A stretch of DNA of 64,000 nt from Oxytricha trifallax (GCA_000711775.1 ARYC01025360.1:1-64000); one strand, 5' to 3'. Shown: positions 1-14,560, counted from the first letter of the stretch. The notes: generated by a model not told the origin, from the sequence alone. Numbers and translations: made by a program.

Positions 1-523
1 TAAAAGAAGAAGAGACTAAATCAGTTTTTGCACAACTCTCAATAAAGATAGTAAACAATATAGGCTTTGCTAATGTTATTTATAAGTGTATATATTTGTC
101 TTCTATTGGTAATAAAAATAGTTAGCTACTAATACATTACAGTTAAAATAATTAAGAATATTCCTGATTTTCAAATTTATCACAATTTACCTTTTTGTTT
201 GATACCTTATCAATAAGATACAATGAAAAAATTAGTCTTTTAAAAGTCCTTATTTAATAAATTACAGAGCCTATGAACATTAAGGTAACAGAAAAAAATA
301 TATTCTTTTAATTATTAATAAGATAATAAAATTTATCAACAATAAGAAAGGACTTATTTACTCAATTTTCACAATAGGATGCTCAAAGATTTGTTTGTAA
401 GAAATCAATTTAAACATAGCATTACTTTCATGTGACTTAGAAGATCTGAATCATCATAAATTTCTACTTAAACATAAATTTATTACAGGAATTTCATTAG
501 TTAATAAATAATATTAATTATAA
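1..523. other. AT-rich non-coding DNA
   Basis: No coding signal, RNA gene or repeat structure was recognised here. The sequence is AT-rich up to the sharp left edge of the foldback element at 524. Confidence 0.5.
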
Positions 524-942
524 TATTGTAGAAATACATTTGAATTTGGAAAATTAATTAAAATTAAATTTAATATAAATCAAAATATTGGCAGTTAAAG
601 TTGGCCAATTTAAATGATCTTGGGCTCATTCGATAGAGAATTCAAAATTAGCTGAACTTGGTTATTAGCGGTACTATTTTATCGCATCCCTGGAGCGAGA
701 TAACTTCAATTTAATGTGAGGGTATAATTTAATGAATTTAGATGCGTTTAATTAAATTGAAGTTATCTCGCTCCAGGGATGCGATAAAATAGTACCGCCA
801 ATAATAAAGTCCAGCTAATTTTGAATTCTCTATCGAATGAGCCCAAGATCGTTCAAATTGGCCAACTTTAATTGCCACGATTTTGATTTATATTAAATTT
901 AATTTTAATTAATTTTCCAAATTCAAATGTATTTCTACAATA
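524..942. mobile_element. Foldback (near-palindromic) MITE, copy 1
   Basis: The two halves are reverse complements over almost the whole length: about 190 bp per arm with a roughly 35-bp AT-rich centre. Ends read TATTGTAGAAAT and ATTTCTACAATA, so the element proper starts TTGTAG and sits between two TA dinucleotides, consistent with a TA target duplication. The arms contain a GC-richer core (GCATCCCTGGAGCGAGATAA and its complement). No ORF is present, so it is non-autonomous. A second copy at 48212-48611 interrupts the IFT57 gene. Tc1/mariner-type transposons and ciliate IESs both use TA boundaries; which applies here is inferred. Confidence 0.9.
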
Positions 943-3900
943 ATAAAAATACTTGAAAACCATGGAGTTTTAAAAGTCATTTAGAATGTAGGTTTGAAAA
1001 AGTTTATTTAAAATTTTTAGCATTTTAATTAAGATTTTAAAGAGAGAAGTATTAGAAGATTTTAATTTTTTGTTAATGATAAAGACGATCAAGATGAAAC
1101 ATTCTTTAACACATCTCTATTTTTGATTAATTTAATAAGTATGCAAATTGATTTTAAAAATCTAAAAAAATATATACTTTTTATATTTTTTATTTTAAAT
1201 CTGATCAATTAAAAGGTTTTAAAATACTTAAATGGAGGAATAAATAATCATTTGTCAAATTCAGAGTTGATGAACGAATAACTAGGGGATTTTTATCAGT
1301 ATCGAGAGGATCTTTGACATTTGCTCAATATATTATATAAAATGAAAATTAAGAGGAATATGTAATAACTATGAAAAACTAATTCTTAATGTTTTTGATA
1401 TTTTTACTATGTGTCTATAATTAATGAATTAAATAAAATATTGAATAAATTGGATGAATCTTTTATCTATGTGTAGTTTCACTTAAGAATTGCAAAAATA
1501 AAAATAATAATTTCCTTTAACATTATTTGTTAACTTTATTGTTAATATTTTTATCAAAAACTTAAAATATCGTAATCAAAAGAAACAGTTAAGAAATATC
1601 TTAATATCAAAAGATAATCTATTAGTAATAATATTTTTTAAAAAATAAATTTTGAGTATTTTATCACAAAAAAGTTAAATAAAAAATATGTGATACACAA
1701 AAAGAAATACTAATTGTTTATTTCATAATCATTAAGCCAAATTTTAAATGAATATTTATTATTGTAATTATATTAATAGAAATTGTTTAACATACTAACA
1801 TTGAGAGATTCTTTAAATTCATTTGGATAACTCAAATTGAAACGTTGATTGATGATTTAAGAACATTTTTAATTATTTTTATTATAATAATTATTTAGAA
1901 GCACCTAATTAATCTTTAGCATTTATAATTTAATGAGCAAATATGAAAATGTTTTATAATTTAATTCATTATTTAATCAAAACTATATAAATTTTAAAAG
2001 CTCTTAGACATTCCTTCATTAATAACGATTAGATAATATAGTAAAAATTGTTGGAACTTGCATAGAAAATAATTCTCTAATTTAAACCTTATTCTAACTC
2101 AACATAAATATTTTACAAATGGCTGCTCCAATAGAACTCACAATAGAAAATTATATATATTAAAATATAATAAAGATTTTCTTAAAAATATTTTAACACG
2201 CTCTTCTCTAGATTCTTACTTTAATCATAATATTATTTAAATGCTAATTTTATATATATTTGCAAGTATTTTATTTTGTTTTTATTTTTAATCTACCGTT
2301 TAAAATGCAGATGATAGGAGAAAGAGATCATCTATTTTATTAAAATCAGAATAAAATATTTTACAAAGAATATCTTGGGTAGTAGAAAGGAAATTTATCA
2401 AGAAAGAAATTTATAGAACAATGACTATAAATTATTCTTTTCAATGAAACCACTTGTTATAAAATCTGAATCTACAAAATTATAATAAATTTTTTAGAAT
2501 TTTTTCTTAATTGCCTAGAAAAATATTATAAATATTAAAAATTCCATAATTATCTATTGCTTTTTTTTATTTTTAGTGTTTCAATCTTAAATTTATTTAT
2601 TTCATTGAAAATTATTCTTATCAATTAAGGAATTTATTATATAAATTTCTAATATTTTAACGAATACCTCTAATTAATTGATGAAAAATCATAACCTGAT
2701 GGAATTTTCTAAATTTCTAATTTTCAAAATGTATTAAGTATAAAAATACAATCAAAGACAAGTGTTTAATGTCGAATCTAAACAAATAGAGTTGAAATTA
2801 AAGAGCGTTTCAATAAACAATCATGGAACTTTGGACATCGTTATCAGAATTCATAGCAAAATAACGCATAAAAAAATGCTCATAAAAAACTACATCTTCA
2901 ATGGCGATTTGACATCGATAAAATTTCTAATTAAATTTATATTTAATAAATAAACAATTATCAATATTGTTATAACGTTTACATAAATCCCTTAGAAAAA
3001 ATTTCCCAGATTTCACATATTTTATTTTTTTAAAAAATTATTAATTGAATTAGTTTAATTTAAATTAGAACAATCCTTTCTTATTCTTGATTAAAATGCG
3101 TTTTACAACTCACTACTTTTCATAATCAAAATTTTTGTTTTGGATTTAACTTTAAGTTAATAAGGTTTTATAATAAGTGAGATTAATATTTTTAAAAAAG
3201 ATTTAAATAATTTTTCATAGTTTGAAAGATATTTTTATATTTGTAAATAAAATGTCTTATATACTTTTTATAAAATAAGAGAACTATTATTTAGAATAAC
3301 TTTGAAATTGAGATAGAAATCTATGTTTGATATGATTCATAATATAAAATGAGTATATCAACCTGCGTCAATATTAAAATTTATGATTTTCTACTTCTTT
3401 AGGAGCTGAATTCTAAATGTGAAAATTGCAAGACAACTTAAGAAATTTCTTTTTGAATGTGAAAATTGGAAATTAAAATATGATGTTATTTTGCTAATAA
3501 CTGTAATAATTTTTAAACTTTAAGTTATATTACTCTCAATTTTTTATAATGCAAATAACTTAAAATTCTGTTATTTTATTTATAAAGAAAAGCAAATTTA
3601 ATCATATAATGAAAATTAAAATATGATTAAACAGGAATCAAACAAAACAAATAGATATAGGCTAATAAATTAAAATTTTATAGAAAATATACTGAAATCA
3701 TTCAATATATTGATTTTTTAGTTTTGTATTATTCAAATAAAATTCAGTGTTTATTTTTTTACTGAATCTCTTGTTTTCCATATTTAATTATATTCATAAA
3801 TTTTTCAATAGTCTTGAATTATTTTAGTGCAGTTGTTGACGAGAAATTTGTTTTTATTTTTTTTATATTATTTGAAGAATTTTTAAATTCTCAAGAATAG

Positions 3901-6900
3901 TATTGGTTTTTATTATATTTTATTTTCATCTTTATTTAAAAATAAATAAATAAATTTATTTTTTAAATATATTTTAAGAAAAAGATCGTAAAAAATAGGA
4001 TGAAAGTAATTAAAATAAAAGCTAAGAGATATAAAATAAAATTTGAATAAACTTTTTAATTCAATAGTTATTAGCTTTCATTTAGTTTTAAATGTAGCTT
4101 ATTATATTTTCTAATATTGAGAACTTGATTGTAATATTGAAAAGCTTGGCGACACTAAAATATGAATAAATTAACTTTGAGTGATTATGAACTCCCATTT
4201 CCCATAATAGTTGTACTCATTCATGAGGCAGGTAATTAATAACTAACTCTAAGATGATTAAATAAATGAAGCTTACGAATTGATAGCCTTACTGATTTAA
4301 TTCTTATATGCAAAACTGGAAATATTATTTCACTACGATAAAAAAGGGAATGGATGTTTTGTCTTTCTGCATATAGACCACGGATTACTTTCAATAATGT
4401 TTTTAGCAAATATTCTTTGAATAGTACGGTGTTTAGAAAGGTATACAGATTTTTATACACCGCTACAAGGCAATTAGCAACATCAATTTATAAAAGTTTC
4501 TCCACAAATGTCATTCTTTAACGTAATCATATAGAGTTGAATGAATATAAAATATAAAATTTTTGTAATTCTGAGATAACAGTATTACAAACAAAAGTTG
4601 GGATAAACGTGACAGAGCCTCTTTTCCAATGGCGTCACTCTACACAAACGCTATCATGACTGTGGAAAGTCCGATTTAGACAACTATCACTACTAAGATA
4701 TGCGAGAATCTTTGTTTTGGTTAAGAGCAATTTGAATATTGACTTAAAACAGCGTAGATGACTTGCCAGATTTAGAGAAAATTCAAATATTTTAAGTTGA
4801 TCATAATTAATAATTAAAAACTTAATAATGTTATAATAAAATTTTAAAAATCTAATAAAATTAACGAGTTAAGTCTAAATTTATATTTTTAACTTAGTTT
4901 GTATATAAAAATTAATATCCTTTTTAGAAATATTATCTTTAATATTTTAATACATCATTCTTTAATCACATATTAAATATTTATCCTATAATTATTGCCT
5001 TATTAAATGTACTTACTTTAATTGGTACGTTTATTTATCATTTAAATGCGTTTTTAAATCCTAATATTGTGAATAACTATTATTAAGATAATAGTTCATT
5101 TTAGAGATTTTAAATTTATTAGTCTAAAAATGATTCTAAAAAATTCAATTATCGTTTATATTTCATTTTTCATTAGCATAACTAATTAAAAACATTTATT
5201 ATTTTAATTTATTAATCACTATTCTTGATTATTCAATCATTTTCTGGAAAATAAAAGTTATTTCTCATTCTCTTATCTAAATTAGAAGAATTATCACTCT
5301 CCATTAGCCAGCCTTAGGATTCTTGGAAGCCCCCATTGCTTACAAGATTATTACTTTTTCTTATGCTTTTGTTTGCAATTATATTTCCATTGTCTCTATT
5401 TAGTAAGTTTATTAGCTTAAAGAGGCCAGACCTTTAGCTAGAAGTAATTATAGGTGTCTTGAGCATTAAGAACTTGGACTACAATATTTTCTTTTAGTTC
5501 TCACAATTTTTAATCAGAATCATGCACTTCAAATTCTCAAAGCAACAATTAAAAATCTAATTTCGATATTTTAGACTACAAATAAAAAGACTTACTGTTG
5601 CTGCATGAATTGCTATAGACGAGCAATGAACTGCTGGTGCAGCTCAAATTTTCATGCATCCTTGTACGCCCTTAAGAAATCCCTTTATTTTATCGAGTAA
5701 ATTTTATTGTTTGGATTTCAATTAAACCACATTTTCCATAAATGTATTTTTTTTACTTGCTAAAGATTTCCCTATTCATAATTTAAAGCATTTCCAATTC
5801 TGTATCATGAGCAATAACCTTTGAATGTGTTAATATAACTATTAATGTAGACTTAAACTTAGCAGCATCAATTATTAGATTTTTTTGATAATAAAACTCC
5901 ATTAGTAATTTAATAACAAATCGTGAATTATTTATGATATAGATGATTTTAAAAAATTGTAGAAGGTTAAAAATTAATGTAAATTCAATGAAGTGAATTA
6001 GAATATTATTATAAAATTATTAAAACATTTATAATCTATAGGATTCTCAAAAACTTTTAATATTTTGACTTCTGTTTTTACAGCATTTCGTTTTTTAATT
6101 ACTGAATAATTCAAAAATTTTATGAATAAATCGAAATTTTTCTTTCATACTTTTACAATTTAACTCTCATTTAAGAACTTTATTCTGAGTATTTAAGGAA
6201 ATTATTAGTGTATTTCCGTTTAATTATTGTGATTTTCCTCTTTAATTTAGAGATCTCTTTTTTGAAATACTCAGAATTAGAAATAACTATAGGCAATTTT
6301 ATTTACATACTTAAAACGATCTCAAGACTTTCAAACTGTTAAATAAACTATTCTCAAGAAGGTAGTATACCTAATCTAATGTATCGAATTTTAATTTAAC
6401 TAATACTAGCCTCCTTAAACTAATTATTTTAGTCTTTTATCTATAAATAAAGAATTACTTATTAAATTTTATTTTAATAACAATAAAGTTGATGTTACAT
6501 TATAATTTAAGATAATTAACACACTATATATAATTAATATATGAAATCTAATCTTTTTTTTTAAAGTAAAGTAATGAAAAAATTATCTTTATGTATATTC
6601 TTATTTTATTATTAATTTAAGCATATCCTTTTGCAAATATAAATTACTTTATGGAAATTTATTTTATTTTACAGCAAAAATAAAACAAATAACATCTTTT
6701 TATTGCAAATTTTGTCAAATATTAATTACAATTATAAAAAAAGAGTTGATTAGTATTTTAACTTTTTAAAAATATAAATAAATAACGGATTATGAATAGT
6801 TTCATTAATAAAAATATAACTTTCAATAATTTTTCATTATTAAAAAGAACCTATTAAATTTGTAGAAGAATTTGATTATAAAAAAAACTTATTTCCATTG

Positions 6901-7136
6901 ATTTTATATAATTCTTAATTGAATCATTAATGTATTTGAAATTAAACCTCAAAAGATCTCAATGAATAAACAATCAATCATGTAGGAAAACAGAATACAG
7001 GAATCAATTATTATAAAAATATTATATTTATTATTTTTATTATAAATTTTAAATATACTTATAAATTTTGTCAAAAATGTTAAGAATTCAGATATATTAC
7101 GGTGACTCATTCAGAATTTTTTTTATCTAAACCAGA

Positions 7137-7173
<37 letters not shown>

Positions 7174-8071
7174 GAATGTTTCAGTCATGGTAAACCAAAT
7201 TTCCAAGCTTAATATACGTCTTTATTTACCTTAAAAAGTGTAGTAGTAGTATCAAAAAAATATATCTTCAGTGAAAGGAGTTAAGATAAATGAGTTATTT
7301 ATAACAATCCATTAAAAATACTAAAAAAATATTACTTATCCTGAATTTTTTTAATCGAAAAATTATTTTTATAGAGGAGTACTTAAATTTAAAAGTAAAT
7401 AAGTTGTTTATTGGTGAGTATTGAATTTTTATTTTTACGCTTAACACATTCTACTTGACATACTTAAAGTATCAATTTTTTCCAGGATAATTTTGCCAAA
7501 ATACACACTAAATTATTGACTGCATCAAGATACTCAAAATCAAAGAATGTTTGCTACACAATAAAATAAGTAGAAATTAATTAAAGTGCCTATTAAAAAT
7601 ATGAAAGTTTGAAGTTAGAAAAGTCAGAATAAGTTACAATATCTAAATAGCTTTCAAAAGTTTTAAATTTTAGGAATTATATTTATTTAAAAATAATTGA
7701 TAATTAAATTTTATTAAATATCGTTAAAATTAAGAATAGCATTCTTTTATTTTACACTACATAAAACCTTTATGAAATATATCCATGTTATTTTCAATAT
7801 AATTGATAAAATTTAAAATAGGAAATAGCAGAAGTTAAATATACAAAAAATTGTCATATAATTGAAAGTTGTAATGTATTTAATTTTAAATGCAGAAAAT
7901 TATAAAAATGATAAAGTTTTTCATTTTATTTTTTTTCTTCTAACTGTTTCTATTTATTATTATATGAAATAATTTTATATAGTTTTATGCAAATAATTTT
8001 ATTTTAACGGAGCTTAGTATAATCATTTTGAATATTTATTTTCTGCTTCCAGCTCTTAAAATTTCATATAC
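943..8071. other. Long AT-rich stretch, no supported gene
   Basis: This stretch holds A- and T-biased tracts and a pure TA repeat near 7139-7168. Short open frames exist near 2762-2953, 4162-4250 and 4300-4410, but with TGA as the only stop they are expected by chance and show no recognisable motif or coding-type codon bias. Slightly GC-richer patches near 4600-4770 and 5290-5680 were read in all frames without a supportable product. Confidence 0.5.
7139..7168. repeat. (TA)n microsatellite
   Basis: An uninterrupted TA dinucleotide run of about 30 bp. Such runs are common in very AT-rich genomes and nothing nearby gives it a role. Confidence 0.9.
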
Positions 8072-8080
8072 TATATTATT

Positions 8081-9193
8081 GGGTGTTGTGATCAAATTGC
8101 GAACTGTGTTAACAATTACGAACTGTAAGTGTCAATTGCGAAATGTTGTAAAATATTTCACTATTTAATTAGAGAGGGGTTTAGGTAGAGAGCATAAACC
8201 TCCCCTTAAATCCCATTCAACCTATTTTGTTATTGAATTAATATATTAATTCTAGCTTTAAATGTCTCGCATCAATATTTTCTTAAGCAGTAAAACACAA
8301 TTCTGATAAATAAGAGTTAAGGTTAACTATGTAACCAGTTAGCCAAATTTATCAAAATTTGAGGAACATAATCAAAGATAAAATGCTATAACTCTAGAAA
8401 TTTTTTGTTATTAAAAGATTATTTCAAAATTAGCGAATCAATCTGGACAAATTGGTTGGTTTACACAGTAACCCTAAAATATAAAAATGATTAGAAAGAT
8501 AAATTTTGATAGGGTTTTATCGAGGAAGGAAATCAAAGTTGTAAACCATTTAATGTTCTGAATTTGGTACATAAACATTATAAGATTATTTAATTATAAC
8601 TTGAGAGAGACATTATTGTACATACGATCGGGTTGACAAGTTATATTGATATCAATTATGAAAATTTTGAAATGAGACATAAAATTAAAACATTAATCTT
8701 AAATGGGTTACAAAGTACAAATTAAACATAGTAATTTAATTGTAAAAGCCTCTTGTCAGATTTTAAATATCACATAATAATTGTTTATAATACATTATTA
8801 GGAACCCCAGAATAAATTAATCCACATTTAAAAGGGTCATTAGAAAAGAGAATTAATTTATTTCTTCAATAAAAATTATAACAATTTATAATACATCTGA
8901 CAGGCAATTAGCAATATTTTATTTTTAAGCGATTAAATTTAAATCTTATGTTTTAATTCATCATAGAGAAAGTTAGATGAGTTATAGGGAAAACTTCCCT
9001 ACTGTAATTACTATTATATTGTTTCTGTAACAAGGTATCTGAGAAGTTGTAATTCATTAGAGTCTGCACCTAATAGAACTTACTTTATTTATTATAACAC
9101 TTGCACTCTCATATAAAACTAAAAATGTTTAAACAGTTCACATTGTTACCACAGTTCGCAATTCTTATCCCAGTCGCAATTGACTACACCACC
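8081..9193. mobile_element. Mutator-like (MULE) non-autonomous transposon
   Basis: The left end reads GGGTGTTGTGATCAAATTGC. The complement of the right end reads GGTGGTGTAGTCAATTGCGA, an imperfect terminal inverted repeat. Both ends continue into subterminal repeats containing GCGAACTGT and TAACAAT. A perfect 9-bp direct repeat, TATATTATT, flanks the element at 8072-8080 and 9194-9202. A 9-bp duplication with GC-richer inverted ends is typical of the Mutator superfamily. The interior of about 1 kb shows no transposase I can recognise, so this looks like a non-autonomous copy. The superfamily call rests on the duplication length and end structure only; hAT elements (8 bp) are the main alternative. 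Confidence 0.75.
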
Positions 9194-9202
9194 TATATTA
9201 TT

Positions 9203-11149
9203 TTCAATTATGAAGTTTAGGTTTAATTTGTAACCTGAAAACAAAAATTAGAATTGATCAACGAAATAGAGTTAAAATTAATACAGAGTATTACATTTCC
9301 TTATGGTGCTATTTTTTATTCTGATCGCTCATTTCTATTTTTGTTAATGATAATCTAAAAGTTCTGTTTTAATTTGAGATATTGACAATTTTTAATTTTA
9401 ACCTACATAATCTATAATGAAATAACTAGTGAATTTACTAGATATTCTTATTTATATTTCAATCAATCTACAGCCATAATACCTTCTTATCCTTATTTAT
9501 TGATTCTTCATATAATTTATTCAATGTGAGTTTTTATAGTTTTAAATAAATTAACTATATGACCATAAAATATTTCAGTATAGAATCATTGAGATAAATT
9601 TGAAATTAGACAAACTAGAACTTTCCAATATATTAATTTCTAAAATTTTTAAGGAAATTTTGGAACTAGTTTTTGGCATTTCTTAATCAACTCTGCTTAT
9701 CATTACTGCTTGTTGTTCTAAATATTTAATAAATTTTTATTATAATAAGCTTTTTAATTTTGATGTAAAATCATAAGAATTATTTGTTGACAATATAAAA
9801 AAAATAATAAAAATAATGATATCTTCATAATATTTTTTTTATGAAAAGATAGCTATTTAATTTGTTGTTGAAGTTTAGTAAATGGAACCAGTGGTCAGTA
9901 TAAAAATGTAAATAAAATTTTCCATTTCATCTAATTAAGATCTTTTTTGCTTAGTCTATACTGACTTTTCTTTCTTAATCACGCTTTGAAATTAGTTCCT
10001 GTTAGTTAATGTAAAGCTATACAACCAGAAAATTTAAAAAATAAAATTTCTTAATTTATATCAAGTAGCTTAAATCATAAAAGTAATGATAAAAATTAGA
10101 GTCAAAATCTATTTGAAATTTACATTTAAATTGAGATTTTGAAGAAAAAAGGCTTAAATACTGGCAATTAGAGAGTCCATAGGCTTTTAACTAAAAATTG
10201 CCCAGATTACTGTTGGACCTATTTCTGAGATTAAATTTAATATTTTAAGGATTTAAGTACTTTATAATTTTACAGATTGCTCATTACAAAAGATAAACTT
10301 ATTAGACTCCTTCACGTTACTAGTCTTAATTGCTAAAGATTAATTTGACTTTCTTAAAGTAAAGCCGTACCTTCAAAATCAAATGAGTAATATGTGGGAC
10401 TAATAAATAATATAAAAAAACTTGTAATTTAATCAAGCTACTTTGTATTGATTAACCTATATTTTAGTTATCATTATCTCCTCATTTTATTCTTTCTCGG
10501 TAATACCCACCTTGCTTTAAGCTTAGGATATATTGTCTGGTAAGATGATTGTTGCCAAAGGGAAGGATTCCTCACAATCAATACTTCAATTGAGTCAATT
10601 AGTATTGTTTATGAGGGGTAATTAGATAATTACTTATTCAAAACTGATGTAGCTTCTACAAAGTTAATTAATCATTATCAATTACAGCTTTTTGAACTTA
10701 TGAATTTTTGTAACTTGTTATTAAAATTTTATTCTTCTATCCTCAAATTGATTTTATTTTAAATTTTTAATCAATTTTAAATTTTTCCTTCTTTTAAATT
10801 CTTAGCCATTATTGCATCAAATAAATATCTTTATTATTCTTAAATTACTATTTTTTTTTATTTTATTGTTGGATCACCTATTAATATAATTAAAATAAAA
10901 AAATTAAGCAAATATTTACGAAAAGAGAATTACCGACATTCATGGGAATCTAAGGTAAGAGGGAGAAATTGAACCCCCCAAAACTCAATGAATTTTAAAT
11001 TTTTTTTAGTGTTCAAAAAGGTATTATGTAAATTAATATAATGGAGTATAATGTTATACCTATATTTTTAATCATAATTTAATTTTTTAAAATTAAATAC
11101 ATATCTTCCATATATTAGTTAAATGAACTACTTCCCATAAATAAAACGA
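9203..11149. other. AT-rich DNA, no supported gene
   Basis: No gene was supported. An imperfect hairpin lies near 10570-10615 (CCTCA..ATCAATACT pairing with AGTATTG..TGAGG), and a small GC-richer patch near 10940-10985 has no coding reading. Confidence 0.4.
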
Positions 11150-12580
11150 ACTTGACATTAATATTTTAGGAGCAGATCTTACTATTGCTTTGTTCGATTT
11201 CGATTTATTTAGTTGTTAAAGATTTTTTTATTTTACTTGGATTAAGCTTAATATAACGAATATAAAAAATCATTTTTATTGGTTTTCCAATTTATTTTGT
11301 CTAAATTCTTCTTAAGTCTGCTTATTCAATAAAAATAACTGTGTATTAGCAAGATTAATGATGTTAAAAATAATTTCAAATTAACAATTAAACCTATATG
11401 AAGATCAGCACATTTAGCATTTATTTAATCCAATTTTATTTTTAAATTAAAGGCTATACTTTTTTTTCTTTTTTTATTATTAGAAGATATTTGATTTTTG
11501 AATATCTTTTTCTCTTAAAACTGCAGTTTGATTTAAGTTTAGTTTTTTAATCTATTATTTGTTTCAAGCTTTGATAAAATTATGTAAATCTTTTTTTGCC
11601 TAATTTTTAACAATTCATATGTTGTAACTACCATAGTTTGTGTTAAGTATTTCATATTCTTAGCAAGCTCCTAAAACTTATCTTATATATCGACTTTTTC
11701 ATAAATATCAATATCAAATCATTTGGATATTAATTTTATACCAATTTTCCTTTAGATTATTCTAATTATTCATAGTTATGTTTTAGCTTTTAGATAAATT
11801 TTTATTGAAATTTTATAGTATCTCTGGCATTTAGTCTATCAATTTCTGTCTCTTATCATTCAAAACTTATTAAGTTAATCTTTGAAACATTAACTTATGA
11901 ATTTCTCTAATTAAAATAATTCAGGAAAAATTGTATCGAAATATGGCATTAGTATTAAGCTATTATGAATTGATTATTATAAAAACTTGATGAATTTTCT
12001 TTTCAATTTGAAGTAGTTTTTATGAATAATTACTTCCTTAATCTCTACTAATGCAAAATAGATATGGTTTATTTCTAAACCAAATATTTATCTTACCAAT
12101 TTTAATAGCTATTTTGTATTGATTTTCCATGAGAAGAAATTTTCTTTCATTTCGTTTTAGATTGTTCTTAACCAGTTCAACATTGTTGAAATTCATTCAT
12201 ATAAATTTTTTTAAAATTTAACGTTGACAGATTCATAAAGTTTTTCTTTAATATATTCATTATCTTAGTCCTCTTATTTTAATTCTTCTTTTATTAATTT
12301 TATTATCATTAGTTAACTCACCAATGTAATCTGAAAGCTTTTCTTTAGATATTTTATTTAAAAACTTTGGTTTACTAAATTATTTTGCTGTTATTTTATT
12401 TACCCATTCTATATTTAATATTGTTTATTTCTTAGCTTACTTATATGGTAGTATAGGTTTCATATTTGAGTTAAATTATTATTAACACTATCTGGGTTTA
12501 TACTACTACTTTCTTGAATAATTTTCATTTTATCAATATTACCCTTTCATATTTATAATTAATTTCCTCTTTTAAATATA
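11150..12580 (-). pseudogene. Degenerate coiled-coil protein gene remnant
   Basis: Read on the minus strand with TAA/TAG as Gln, this T-rich block gives runs of charged, Gln/Asn-rich, helix-forming sequence, for example KISKEKLSDYIGELTNDNKI near 12300-12360 and KRQKLIDQMPEIL near 11830-11870. The runs fall in different frames separated by TGA codons or one-base shifts. This is typical of ciliate coiled-coil proteins after decay. No family can be named, and ciliate AT-rich DNA can mimic Lys/Asn/Gln-rich protein, so confidence is low. Confidence 0.3.
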
Positions 12581-13313
12581 TTGCTAAAATACAAATGAAT
12601 AGGAAATTATAAATAAGTAAAATAATAAACTTACAATAATTTAATATTTTTAGATTAAATAAGTTTTATTAAGGAGAAAAGTGCAATGATAATGGGAGTT
12701 TTCTATATTATATGTAATACTATAAAATTTATTTTAATATTATGAAATATATTATTTTTTATTTTTTTTTATCCAAAATCATTTGTCATTTCACGGAGAT
12801 AATCTGTTTGGGAAATTATATAAGGATTTTAGTCTGTTATTGAATTTTAGTTTTATATACGTTAATCGTGTATTATTTAGGTAGCGCAATTATAAGTACC
12901 TAAATTCTTAAAATTTTAGAAATATTTAGATTTTGTGAGAGTGCTTATATATATTTTTAGGTAAATAAGTATTTTTAAGTTAATATTTTCAAAAATAAAT
13001 ACATACTTCATGTTTAATTTATAAAATTAGCAGGAAAACATAGAAAGGTTGATGAGTTGATATATATAAATTGTTCAATTTTAATTAATATTTCAAGAAA
13101 TATAAATGTATTACGTTATTTGATAAATTACTATAATTTTTAAATTTGAATTACATGATCGATATTTAAATTATTACTAGAAAAAGCTCATTAGAATTAA
13201 TAGAAGCAATTACAGCAATAACAAACTATATATAATATAACAAACTCATTTTAAATTAATGTTTATAATTATTAACCCTATTAATTTAAAATTTTCTTTA
13301 TATTTAATTATTA
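12581..13313. other. AT-rich DNA, no supported gene
   Basis: Nothing recognised. It ends at the target duplication of the Merlin-like element. Confidence 0.4.
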
Positions 13314-13328
13314 AAATATTTGGGTATT

Positions 13329-13503
13329 GACGTCAGGGCGTCCCACCCTCGGTCAGGACGTCCCAGATGACGTCAGGACGTCCCAGGTGACGTCAGGGCG
13401 TCCCAGGTGCTTCAGGACGTCCCAGGTGACGCCAGGGAGTCCCAGATGACGTCAGGACGTCCCAGATGACGTCAGGATGTCCCAGGTGACGTCAGGGCGT
13501 CCC
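13329..13503. repeat. Left terminal array, nine ~20-bp units
   Basis: The consensus unit is GGTGACGTCAGGGCGTCCCA, with G/A and GGT/GAT variants, one shorter unit and one interrupted by CCCTCG near the outer end. Each unit contains the palindrome TGACGTCA. It is far more GC-rich than anything around it. Confidence 0.95.
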
Positions 13504-14226
13504 AATATAATAAATAGTAAAAAGTTTTTATAATGTTGTTTTGAACTCTAAATAAAATTCTCTTAGAATTTTAACATATCATTTCCTTATTTTGGTAACT
13601 ATCAAAGGATATTACTATACATAAATTAAAGTTGTATATATTATTTGTGCTTATAAAATTTATAATAATTTTTTATATTAAAATTGTGATATTATAATAT
13701 ATAAAATAATTTTAGCTAAAATCAATTTAAACAAGAATTGCTATTTTATAAAAAATTTATTTATACATTTAACTATTTCATTTAGAAAATACTATCTTTA
13801 TTAGTAATTAACTCATTAAGTAATTTAAGATAAATTTTGTATATTATAAAATTATTTTTAGTATAAATAAAATAACTTTTTACCAAGATATTAAAATTAC
13901 TTATTTATGTTTGAATGCCGAAAATATTTATAACTATTCAAAAACATTAATTTAATATTTTTATTTGAAATGTTTGGGCTTATGTATGTTTAAATCATTT
14001 TTTATTTGTGCTATAATTTATCAATACCTATATTCTAATATCTATGAAATTTTAGTAAACATAAAACATTTAAACTTTATTATATAGTCTTGCACTTTAG
14101 ATATTAATATACAAGATATAACTAAGATATTTAAATTTAATTTTTTTAACAAAACTTATTAAAATTTTTGTTATAAATTTAATATAAATTTTTAAAAAGA
14201 TTATAAATTTTTTTTAAAAAATTAAT

Positions 14227-14560
14227 CATCTCGTCCATCTACACATCACCCTATAAAGAATAGCTATTCTGTTCAAACAATAACTTGGCTTTAATTATTT
14301 TACGAATATCACCCAAAACTTTTCCTACAGATTCTCTACTTGTTTTAAGTTAAAAGTTTTTTTAGATATCTTCTACAATTTCACTTGTATTTCTTCCAGT
14401 AGGAAAAAAAGAAAAGAGTATCTCTCTTAATGCTTTCAATGGTAATGTATTAGGACAATAAATTATTAACCCATTCTTAATAGACTATCTGGATCGACAT
14501 TTAGAATTTTCACACTCATAGAAACAATGATCTTGTATTTATTAGATGTAGTATATATCA
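14227..14560 (-). pseudogene. IS1595/Merlin-type transposase, N-terminal fragment
   Basis: On the minus strand one frame runs without TGA from the zinc-ribbon-like FYECENSKCRSRQSIKNG (about 14470-14523), through LPLKALREILFSFFPTGRNT, to LQGDVQMDEM at about 14227-14256. A Cys-bearing N-terminal segment, then LPL, a helical region, then G-x-V-x-hydrophobic-D-E is the order seen in ISXO2/IS1595 and Merlin transposases, where that Asp is the first catalytic residue of the DDE/DDN triad. After MDEM the sequence collapses into pure AT-rich DNA, so the rest of the catalytic domain is missing. The protein would bind the terminal repeats and cut DNA; this copy cannot be active. Several TAA/TAG codons are read as Gln. 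Confidence 0.7.

Noticed and set aside
7139..7168. TA run as a replication origin or regulatory site
   Set aside because: Ordinary microsatellite with no associated conserved motif.
13329..13503. CRISPR-like array
   Set aside because: The units are directly contiguous tandem repeats without spacers and lie in the inverted ends of a transposon.
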